A stretch of DNA of 64,000 nt, from positions 27,347,157 through 27,411,156 of the forward strand of contig NC_054875.1 of the NCBI RefSeq assembly GCF_018320785.1. Reading direction: 5' to 3'. A program made the position numbers and the translations under genes. This DNA comes from Cheilinus undulatus (lineage: Eukaryota; Chordata; Actinopteri; Labriformes; Labridae). Shown one piece after another: positions 23,689-34,300 of the stretch. The stretch's first letter is position 1. Each line of letters starts with the position of its first letter. The notes beneath the pieces were generated by a model, which made no database searches, had not been told where the DNA came from, and saw only the letters and a list, made by a program, of their open reading frames with translations.

Positions 23689-23981
23689 CATTGATTCTCA
23701 ACTGGTGGGTTGGGACCCAAAGGTGGGTTGCAAAGCCATTTTCAGAGGGTCACCAAAGTGTGCCTGGGAAAAAAAAGAGTAAAAAAAATCTTGTGATGTA
23801 CTTTTATTTTGGAGGATATGTCTCAGGCCTATGTTTCATTACATCCTTTGTTCCATTTCTAATCCATACTGCACCGTTTTTCCATTAAAAGCATTTAGAT
23901 ACGATTGCAAAACCGTGGGTCGCGATTTTCCTTTAAGGATACGGTGGTGGGTCCTGATGCTAGACCAGTTGAGAACCAATG
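23689..23981. mobile_element. hAT-type MITE, copy B (293 bp) with perfect target duplication
   Basis: The terminal inverted repeats are CATTGATTCTCAACTGG at the left and the reverse complement of CCAGTTGAGAACCAATG at the right (16 of 17 match). The 8 bases CATTAAAC flank it exactly on both sides (23681-23688 and 23982-23989), the target-duplication length of hAT transposons. The subterminal GTGGGTTGGGACCCAAAGG links it to copy A at 15535. No coding capacity is present. Confidence 0.9.
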
Positions 23982-26900
23982 CATTAAACCACTCGTAGAT
24001 TTAAGATGGGGCTGAGGAAGTAACAATTAGGACCAGAGGTTTGGTTTGACTTTGTCTCAGACCGGATATGTGACTGCTCACCACTTAGCTGGAAGAAGCC
24101 AACGAGATCAATATAAACACGCACACACCTGATAAAGTAGTTATTACAGCCAGAGAGGCTGCTTGATTGTGGGATAGAGAGTCCTGTCATATCATCAGGA
24201 TGTGCTCAGGAAAGCATTGCATGGTTTTTCCTGCATGATGAGAGTCTGTTCTTGTTCTTTCTCCTTTTTTTAACACCATATCCATCTTCTGCCATATTTC
24301 TACTTCTGTCTGCTAAATCTTGGGTTTGACCGATGAAAAATGTCTCCACTGATTAGAGCATGTGTGCCACATTTTTAGATTTACGTCAAACCCTTGTTTA
24401 CCTCCCATATTGTTGCAAAGCTCAATTTGCAGAAATTGTAGGTGTATAAATAAGCCTAGTGGTGTCTTCTCTGTATATCCAGCTCTTTTAGTGTGATTGC
24501 GTGTCATTGTGTGATGCTGACTATATATGCCCTCTCTGTGTCCTTTTGGCTGCATTCTTCTGGCCGAGCCAAGGCCAGTGGTGTTTTTTCTTCCTTGCAA
24601 AATGGTATAATTTGGCAGCTATTTTTATTGTAGAGAGCAGACTGCAGGGGCCAGTTTTCTTCCAGACCAGGTCCACATCATGCACAGGCTCTTTGTTTCA
24701 CTGATTTTAGTTTCCCTACATAATTGTACTATTATATGTCTGAATAGAGCATGAACACCTTGCAGATGCAGTGGATTGCGTAAGCAGCTTAAAAGAAAAA
24801 ACAATAACTTTTGATGCCACTTATATAATCTAGGACAGTTTGTATGTTAGGGAATAAAAATCAGTAGGCGTTGACGATGGATTAATAAAGTCATCACCCA
24901 CATGCTGGGATGCACATTCTTTGCACACAGACTAGGACCTTTCTGTGTTTTTGTTTGGGATCTACTTTTGTAATTTAAAGGCTTTAGAGAGCATTTTTCA
25001 TGCGATACGGAATGAGAGGCATTTCCTCCAGCATTAAAAAAGCCCTTCAAACTTTATTTTTGCAGCCTCCCTTTTAAGCCATCCCAAATCTTGTGAACTT
25101 TCAGAGCTGCTGGAAATTTCTTGGGACTAAAAGTGAATAAAGTAGCATAAAGGCCTCATAATTGTTGAAGTTATGAGAATGGGATTGAGATAAGCAGGTG
25201 ACAAATGTTCAGAAATATTTTGGATTTATTGGCACATGTTACAGTTCAAAGGTTGCAAGCTTTGCCCCTACAATTCTTGCCGGGTTTTTTTGTTGTTCAT
25301 CAATCTCCTTCCCTCTTTTCAGACTCTCTCTTATCCATCTCCTGGACCTAATAACTCTGAAAGCCAAACTTTGCTTTTCCTTGCTACCAATGAAAGCACA
25401 GTATTGTTCTCTAGGATGCCTAAACTTCTCTGTAAAGTCCTGTTGCATGCTAAACATCAGCATCAATACTTTCTAGCAGCAGGATTACAGAGCTGGGGAT
25501 CACAGAAGGACTTAATGCAAGGTTAGAGATTATCAGCCTTTAGGTCAACCCAGGGTCCACTGAAGGACTGTGCTTCAGTTCATAGGATTAGCCGCAGGTT
25601 AAGGGTCACAGTTTCCTGTAATGATCAATTGGCCTGGTAATAATTTGTTTTTCTTGGCATGAGATATTAGGTTGAGTGGTTAAAGTGTGAGCGGGGTCAG
25701 TGCAGTAAGGCTTAAGAAGAAAGAACAAACAGACACGCACATGCTAGCATGTCTGGTGACCTCAATTAGCAGCTCTGACATCACTGCGTCTGTGTTTCAT
25801 GACATGCTGGCACATGTTCATTCACACAGACACACTTGCACATGCACACCCAGTTTTCCCTCTAAATGAATGGTGGCTTTGTTACACTGCTCAGTTGCGG
25901 GGATAAAGTTTTCCACCGCTAGGGTGATGTTCTTAACACTATCTGATTGGCCGGTGAGGAGAGACTTGCTCTCCTGGGGTGTGCAGGAAGCAGACTGTGA
26001 CACTGTGTCACTTGTGGTTTAAGTGACTTTCCTTCCCATACTTGAATGTTGGAAAGTTTCCCCAGGGGAAATGAGTCCATCTCTCCTCCTCTCCAGCCTC
26101 CAGCTCCTGCTCTGCCTGTGAGGGAGGTGTGGTATAAACAGTAGGGCTTTGTAATTAAGAATAAGCAGACCATTTCAAAATATTACAAAGTCCACTGACT
26201 ATTATTCCAAGCTAAATCCTTTATGCACCTGGCTAAGCTGACCTGTTGGAGAGTTTATGCATAGGCAAAAGGCAGAAAGTTTGCTGTTAGACCCCTTTCC
26301 ATGCTTCCCCAACCTACATGCTCAAACTCATGCCCCCTTCTCCTTGGCATGACAGCCATGAAACAAACCAATACTCTTAGGTTGTGGTCGTTTAATTCAT
26401 AGACTGTGAGTACTAAATTTAAACATTTCAGCTGCTGCCATTTGGAAACAGAAGATGCGATGATTTGATAATCGTAAATAGGCTTGGTATGCATTGTAAT
26501 TCATGTAATGTTTTGTGTCTTAGTCAGCAATTGGTCAAGCCAGACTAAAAAGTAAACTCTGCATTATCCTCCAACAACAGGATCATTAGTTTTAAAGTAA
26601 GTGCTACACTAAATTAAAAAGGAGCCAAAAACTAATGGTTAAGAAGAACATAAACCTTTATCTTTTCCAGCCACCGTTTGGTTTCTGAAGCATTCCTGAT
26701 ATAGTCTGCGCATAAGTTATTCAGACTAAATTAAATCTGAGTACTGTCTGTAAACATTGTTTTGTCTATGGTAAAACTAGGCATTTTAGAATGGGTTAAT
26801 ATGGGACTTATGAGGCCCTAAGTGGACACTGATCTGCAGTTTTTCGAACTGCACATGAAGTCAGTAGCATCCAGCAGTTATGATGATGATCCTACGCAAA

Positions 26901-27404
26901 GGCTTTGTCCAAGAAGTAGACCAAGTCCGTAAACATTGGCCATCAGCTGTTGATGATGATCTTAAGTGCTGCTGTTCTATGAAACATTATAGAGACTCAA
27001 AATAGTTAAATCAGATTTATTTATATAGATACCCAATAGTTTGTTGACACAGCAAAGTGCCAAACTAGCATATGCTCCCATACCTGACCTGAATAGTTTT
27101 AAAGATTCAAAGACTGAAATATGGACAAATGTAGGAAAGAATTCTTAAGAAGCTAAAATGACATAAATGACCTAAAGGCAGGTCTCATTTATGTTTTGTG
27201 TCACTTCTCATTGATGTTAAGCTAAAAGTAGATATTATCTTCAAACTGGATTTTCTGGTGATGTTAAATGTTTATATATAAAGTATTCAAATACAGTAGT
27301 TTCACTTCTATGTGTAAAAAGTAACAGAGACATTATTTATTGCAACATTATAATGCAGAAATTTTACATTGGGATTTTTGGGCCTTTTTGCCTTAATTAC
27401 ATCA

Positions 27405-27560
27405 GGACAACTATAGAGAGACAGGGAGCATGGGGAAAGAGAGTGGGGGAAGACATGCACCAGACAGCTCTGGGACCTGGAATCGATCCCACAACCAGTA
27501 TGTTGAGGATTCTAGCCTCCATAAATGGGCACCTGCTCCGTCAATTGAGCTTAACCAGCA
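27405..27560 (-). mobile_element. tRNA-derived SINE (reversed)
   Basis: On the minus strand there is a degenerate A box within TTAAGCTCAATTGACGGAGC (about 27535-27553), then GGTGCCCATTTATGGAGGCT, then a B box GGATCGATTCC (27479-27489), followed by a pyrimidine-rich body with CATGTCTTCCCCCACTCTC. This layout matches a tRNA-like SINE head that is abundant in percomorph fish. It is not a functional tRNA: the cloverleaf is degraded and the family body follows. Confidence 0.75.
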
Positions 27561-28090
27561 TCCAAGTGTGAAGTTTTATTTCCATAAAAGAATAATCATC
27601 CCATAAGTCATGCCCCCCAATGTTGCTTCTGTTCACGTCTCTTTCATCACGATTGGGGCTTTGTCAAGCCGGGGGCTTGGGCTCATGGTCTGCAGCTTGA
27701 TACTACTTCATGAGGTTGTCACTGGGGCTCAGTGTAGTAAGCTTGTTTGTATAAAATCCTGAAGAATTTTACAGTTAACTATGTTAGAAAACAAAACTGA
27801 TACACAGGGATGTAGCTGCATGCTTTGCCTGGTTTTTGTTTCTGTCACATGCATATTCTAGTATACTTCTATGAATAAATTGGGTAAAGAATATTCTAGT
27901 GCAATTTAGCAGAAAAACAAACCTGCTGTCTCCAAAACAGCCATAAGATGGGGACAACACCTATGTGAATGAAAGATTTATTTATGGCTGGCTTAACTGA
28001 ATGTTTCAGTTGGTCTCGCCCAGTAAACCTGTGGCTGATTGAATACATTGATTTACATCACTCCCTTTTCACTCCCTTGTGTGTTCCCAG

Positions 28091-28105
28091 GTGCGTGAAT
28101 TCAAA
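28091..28105 (+). promoter_or_regulatory. bgn: bgn 5' UTR end and start context
   Basis: The second exon begins at 28091 after the acceptor GTTCCCAG. The 15 bases before ATG end in TTCAAA, giving an A at -3, an acceptable vertebrate start context. No other in-frame ATG lies upstream in this exon. Confidence 0.75.
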
Positions 28106-28358
28106 ATGTTGCCACATTTCTGCTTCCTGTTGTTACTATGCGTGGCCCGGCTGCTCCCCCACTCTTCGGCGCTGCCCTTCGAGCAGAGAGGCTTCTGGGA
28201 TTTTGCCATGGACAGTATGGACAGTGACAAGATGATGACGATGATGATGAGGGACGAGGAAGAAGGCTCAGCCGTGGAGGAGATCCTCCCTCCTGACATC
28301 CATATGTGTCCCTTCGGCTGCCACTGTCAGCTCCGAGTCGTACAGTGCTCTGACCTCG
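28106..28358 (+). CDS. bgn: bgn coding exon 1: signal peptide, propeptide, Cys cluster
   Basis: Encodes residues 1-84 and the first base of G85. The donor is CTCG|GTCAGT at 28359. An ATG-rich stretch (28232-28249) codes for MMTMMM just before the acidic RDEEEGS. The frame runs on to an in-frame TGA inside the intron, as expected past a donor. Confidence 0.96.
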
Positions 28359-31300
28359 GTCAGTGAGAGTTTGTGTGAAGGAGTGTGTGGTGCTTCGTCA
28401 TCATTTCTAAATATGTGTGTGTGTGTTTGTGTCAAAAGGTTCTGACAGGAAAGCAAATGAGTTGAGTTGGTGAGCATGACCTGAGACTTGCATGACTCTC
28501 ATAGCTCCGGGGAATGAAGTCCCCCTTTGGTGAAAGAGGAATATTTTTCTGGAGATAATGCCAGTGTATTTAGGCTGGGAAAGGCATGCCTTTGAGGGAT
28601 TTTGTGTTCCAGACTTTGTGTGTAGATACTGGGGGGAAGGGGGATGCAGAAAGAGATGAAAAAAGAGTCAGGTGGAGGCAGGAGGAAGAGAAGAAGAGAG
28701 AAAGAGGAGAAGGTGAATGTAGAGTGATAGAAACAGTGGTGACTCTAGAGCCTGTTGAGGTCTTTTAGCCAGCATTAATCACCATTATGTCGTAAGTATT
28801 CTGACACAATAAAAAGAAAAGTTAAGAAATTTAATTTTTTTTAATCTCCAAACAAGGCAGCATAAAGGAGTGAGCTGTTTTGGGGGCCAGCCAAACTGGG
28901 GGTCTACTGTGTCAGTAAAACCATGGTTCACTGTAAAGTTAGTGGGATAACAATATTTATTTTTTCCTGATTTGTAACCACTCTTATCAAAGCAAAAAAT
29001 ATTTTAAACTGTATTGATGACGTTGTATATAGCCTTGTAAACCCCAATGAAAATGGGTTTAAAGTGGCAAAAAGGGGTTAACAGAGGCAAAAACAAGGAG
29101 AAAGTGGCAGAGTGGGCAGAAAATTTGGTAAAATTTGATTAAAAAGTAGCAAAAATAGGTGAAAAGAGGCAGAATTGGCAGTGAAGGATGTGAAATTGGA
29201 TTTAAGTGGCAAAAATGGGTCAAAAGAGGAAAAAATGGGCAGCAAAGGTGGTGAAAAGGGATTAAAAAGTGGCAAAATGGGTAAAAGAGGCTGTAAGGGG
29301 TTAACAGAGGCAAAAAATAGACAGAAAGTAGCAAAAATTGATTAACAGTGGCCATAATGGGCAGCAAAAGTGGTGAAAATGGGTTTTAATTGACAAAATT
29401 GGAGCTTAAATGGCAAAAATTGGCAGGAAGACAGTGAAATAATAAGTGGCATAATGGGTAATAGTGTCCAAAGCTGTTTCAGTGGCAAAATCGGTTAACA
29501 GGGGTCAAAATAGGCAGAAAGTGGTAACAACGGACAACACTAGCACCAGTGCTACTGATCTATCACACATACATTGATACAATCATAAATCACAGCTGTG
29601 ATAATGACAGTGATAATAATGACTACTGAAAAACTTAGCAGTGCAGCTAGAATGAGAGATGTCCCAAATGCTCTTATAGACATATCAATATGGCCAGTAT
29701 GCTCCATGACCCCGATCATGAAAACTGGCATGTCAGGATTTTTTCCTGCATCTTGTGTCTAGTTTGACTCCCCAATTTGAGGTCTGTGACTTTTATTCTA
29801 ACCCTGACCAACAAGGTAGCATTTGCCGTGGGGGACCTCATGTGTGCAAACGTAGAAGGTAGCATACATGTATTTAGCTAGGCTAACTTGCCTAATGTTG
29901 CTATCATCTCATCAGACTCACATCTCAAGTTCTACTTGAAGGATAGCCAGAACATATCGTCCTCTTCTTGATAGACAGAGATGAGTCCACAGATGTTTCT
30001 TCTTTGTTGTTCTCATCTTTTGATGGCAAGCATCCTTGACTGACTTTCCCTAACCTGCCTCCCTGACAAACTCATGTACTATCATGAAGGTAGCAGATAA
30101 CGTCCTGACAAAAGCATACAGTGATTGTCAGCATCACTCTCGTACTCTTGCCAGTACAGGACAAGTTTTTGGTGAATAGTCTCACATAGTGCTGCAGTAA
30201 AAGACAAAAAATCCCTGTGTTGTCTGATGTGGCATTTTTTGGGAGGTTTCGTACTGTCACTGCAAACTTTGCACATTTTGAGCCACTGCTGTGGTTTAAA
30301 ATTTGTCAGGCTCTGTTTGCCCGGGGCTGAGGACGTGCAGCACCTCTGGAAAGAAACATTAGCAGACAAGGAGTGGAAGCAGGAGGAGACATATGATTAA
30401 TAATTTCCTTGCTGTCCCTAAGAAGCTGTTTCTCTTGACTTTTTTGGAAGTGGACAGGATGTTTAATGGAACCCAAAACAGGCAAACAGGATGAGGGGGA
30501 TGAATGACTTAGTTTGAAAGGATTTTAAGAAGAAAGAGAGGATTAAAAGTGAAGGGTACATGTTGTGTTTATCTCTACAGCTGGTTTAATATTTGGCTAT
30601 AGAGTAATAATTATAGACCTTAACTAGAAAAAGACTTTAGTTAGAGAGGTAACAATGAGGCGTACTCAAAAGGAAGAAGATTATTTTCTGGTTTAAGTGG
30701 CATGAGTTAAAAAACTTTACTTTCATGAAAAATCCAGTCTGACTGTAATGACTTTTTTAACAGTCTGCCTTTGAAATAATTTTAGTCACTTTTCTATAAA
30801 AAGCAGGCTCACAATGTTGCAACTATGTGCATATAAAAATGTCTGCTGTTCTCCTTCGTCTATTCTTACAGGACCTGAAGAAACAGGCATTCAGTCATAT
30901 TTACAGATCTGAAGATTCCTCACATTGTACTGGCTGTATAGGTCTAATAGGCTGCCTGTGTTTAAACATAATGGTTTTGTCGAATCATCATTTTACAACC
31001 TCTATATATTTACTGTCCCTGGTCTTACTGCCTGCAGTGGGTAAATGTGGAAGCGTATAATTTCAGCCATGTCAAGTGCTTATTTAGAACAGATGTATTT
31101 TAGTGGTGGCGTCTGTCTCCTCTCAACGTGCATCCCAGCATTATGTTTGGGTGTATGTGTTGAGGGGCGCTGGGGTTACGGAGGGTGCTACTTTTCTCAG
31201 TTTGTGGTGTAGGCTGGGAGATTGGTGGCAGATATGGTTAAAGTGCTATGGTTTTGGTGTTTCAGGGGGTTTAAGAGATTGAGATAATGAGCGTGTCGGT

Positions 31301-34300
31301 GGACGTTTTTGCAGGTTTCTTTTCATGTCTGAGGCAGGTGTACAAATTTGAAGCTGGCAGGATGCACATGGAAAGCTGCAGGTAAATATTTCCAACCACA
31401 TGAATGCACCTGGTAATATCCTGGAGCTCCCACAGCAGCAGCTGTTATAACTTTATTACTCAGGAAAGGAAATCATAGAGAGCTTGGTTTATAATTTTAA
31501 AAAGTATACCTGAGATTGAACCTTTAATTTACAACTTTAATTAATTTATATCTGCTCCCTGTAGGCACAATCAGGCTTAATATCTTGGATGAAACCATGA
31601 AGTTCCTCTGCTTCTGTGAGTGGATGTGGTTTGGACAGAATGTCACAGGGAGCTGTTGACGGTTTGATCCTGTGTGGTGACTTGGAGGGTGTGGCCCACT
31701 TCAGCCAAAGCCATATATCTAAAGTTAACTCTGGATGGACAGCTCTGGGTAGAGTCCTGTGGGTCAGATGTGGTTTGGTGGCAAACTGGATCCCAGTGGG
31801 ACAGCTGGCACTTTCTTTCCCTCTCTCTCTCTTTCCAACGAGTCTGGTTGCATCATGGTCGCAGTCCAGTCGAGGTTTCGAGATTCTCTTACCGTAGTCT
31901 GTCTGCTCCAGTGGCCACATCAGACGCGCACGTCCACGTGGCTCTGTGATGTGGTGTCGTTAATGAGGTCTGGTTTCTGTGTTTGTGTGTGCTGAGTCAC
32001 TTTTCCAGAGAGAGTGGAACAATACAGGTGGATTTGTCAACGTAGTGCACCCAGTATAAACTATTGTCTATCTCAGTGAATTATTGCTCTGCAAACAATA
32101 TTCACAAACAAAGCAGAACTTATAGTTTTGGTGAAATTTTTCACCACTTCTTAGCTTGAGTTACAGTTTCCAAACCAATATTAAAGCTCATAAAAAAAAA
32201 ACAATACGTGGCTTCAAGACTCACCCAGTTTTTAATAGTTTTGGACTTTTAATTTTTTCTTACATTTTGTTCTTATTTCTTTTCTGTTTTCTTCTGATCT
32301 AGGCCTATTTGTTGTTATCTCTACATTATAATGATAATGCTTTTTTTCTCAAGATCTTGAGTAAACTGCAGATCTTGATTCCTAATCAAAATAAAACTAA
32401 CATTGTTATCACATCTAAAAGACAAGTTAGGCTTGCTATTCACCAGATGATTCTCAAATCTTAGCTGATTTGAAAAGCATGGGAGTCCACAAACCTGAGG
32501 ACAGTCTCAACTGATTTTTTACATTACCAAACCTCTAAAATGCACAGACTGGATAATTTGCCCAGCACAGGAGACACACCTGCTGTTTGTTGTAACAACT
32601 TCCCAGTGGCGATTCCAGACATAAGATCGCTCACAACTTGCATGTTCAGACATTACTTCAGGAGGAACACAAATACTGAGTTTGATAGATGTTTTCAACT
32701 GTTGTGGTGTGAATTCTGTTTTGCAGTGAAAAACAAAAGACAAGACAAAGATTGGAAAAATCCTGGCTAAAGACATGGTATGGATAGTTTTATGCAACAT
32801 CTGGCTGGTGACGCTGCCTCTCATTGGCTATTGTGGGTATCCTGACAGATGCATCCCAACCTGAAATCAAAGATATTAAACATGCTTTATAATTATGATT
32901 CTGGATTGGGGAGGTTCCTACACAATATTTATATTGTCACCAATGCAATACAATTAACTGACTGCAATAAGCCTTAAATCTGGTCATGCTCCCTGATAAC
33001 TGAGGGGGATCTGGGACAAATATCTGACTGGGACCTGGCAGCAGAGCACAAGCCAAGGTTGAAAGTAAAAGGAGTTTATTTAACAGGGGGTAGTTGTGCA
33101 AAAATGAAGGTGAGCGAGCTGGCTGGTGGCAGATAGAAGCACCGGTAGAAGTAGGAGACACTCCAAGAGAAGAGGACAAAAATGTATTAGCGTAGTGAAA
33201 AAATCACCAAAAACTTCAGTAGCAAAGCTCCCTGAGTCAAACGTCTGAAGGCTCAACACAAGTTGGTAAATAGAAGATCTTGATTGCCCAAAGATTGGCT
33301 GCAGCTGTGACTCCTGCCCTCCCCAGCCATCTAAGCACAAAATCCAAGACACAGGAGCTCAAACATGAAAGGATCAGGGATAAAATTGTCCAGTGTGTGT
33401 GACCAACTTAGTCAAGATCTTGAAAAAACAACTGTTAATCCCAGGAAAATGAAATGTATGAATGTATGTCCTCTTACAGCTTTAGTATTTTTTTTTTAGT
33501 TTAGTTAGAATTCCCTCTTTTAATATATGAACTTCATTAATATCCATGAGTCATGTGGTCAACTCTTCAGGTCAGATGACCCAAAATTCTGTATCAATTA
33601 ATTTAATTATAAATCTTTAAAATGTACTGGATTTTTAAAGCACCACTATTAAAGACACATTAAACTTTTGTCTAGTTATTTGTACAAAAACAAACAGTCC
33701 ATTTGGTACCAGAACTCAGACATTTCAGAAAATCTTTACTTGGATATTTGATTTAAAATGAAGCTTAATCAAGGATATATTCCTCTCAAAACAGCCACCA
33801 TTGGTGATTAGCCACTTTAGTTAGCCACCTGTAGAAAACATATTTTGTAAGTCCATTATTTCACTGGAAGTTCCACCTATAATCTTCTTGACAGTTGACC
33901 CCAGATATAAGGTGGATAAAGTTTCAGGTTTTTTTTTTTTTACCCTCCAAACCCTGCGGTATCATCTACAATCCGAACAGCAGCGCATGCGTTGTTTGCA
34001 GTGTCTCTGAAACCACGAGATGGATCTCTGTATTTTATCCAATCTAAAGTTGGCTAATAGCAGTTGTATTTCTTCCAGAATGTTTTTAATCCAGGCGCGA
34101 AGCTCAGTGTTTATTCAGAGCTGTGATGCTTCAAACCCACATTACTAAATCCATTATTACATTAATATTTCACAATGAAAACTAAGAAGTCTTGCCATCA
34201 GTCCTCCATATTGACACTAGAAGTAAAAGACAACAACTTCCTGGCCCTTCATGATATTCCACTTTTTTCCTATATTATTTTCTTGGCAGAAGTGATCAGT

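Larger units (their letters stand above)
19405..28090 (+). other. bgn: Inferred bgn intron 1 (8.7 kb)
   Basis: Bounded by GTAGGG and GTGTTCCCAG. It holds a CTCF-like site (19825-19838), a hAT MITE (23689-23981) and a tRNA-derived SINE (27405-27560). The rest is non-coding DNA without recognised genes; open frames such as 20891-21301 show no family resemblance. The first-intron designation depends on exon 1 being where I place it. Confidence 0.55.

Noticed and set aside
27479-27553. tRNA gene on the minus strand
   Set aside because: A and B boxes are present but the cloverleaf arms do not pair, and a SINE body follows. It is a tRNA-derived SINE.
29059-29367. 102-codon minus frame with FCHFL-type repeats, like a membrane protein
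   Set aside because: It is the translation of the degenerate GTGGCAAAAATGGG tandem array.
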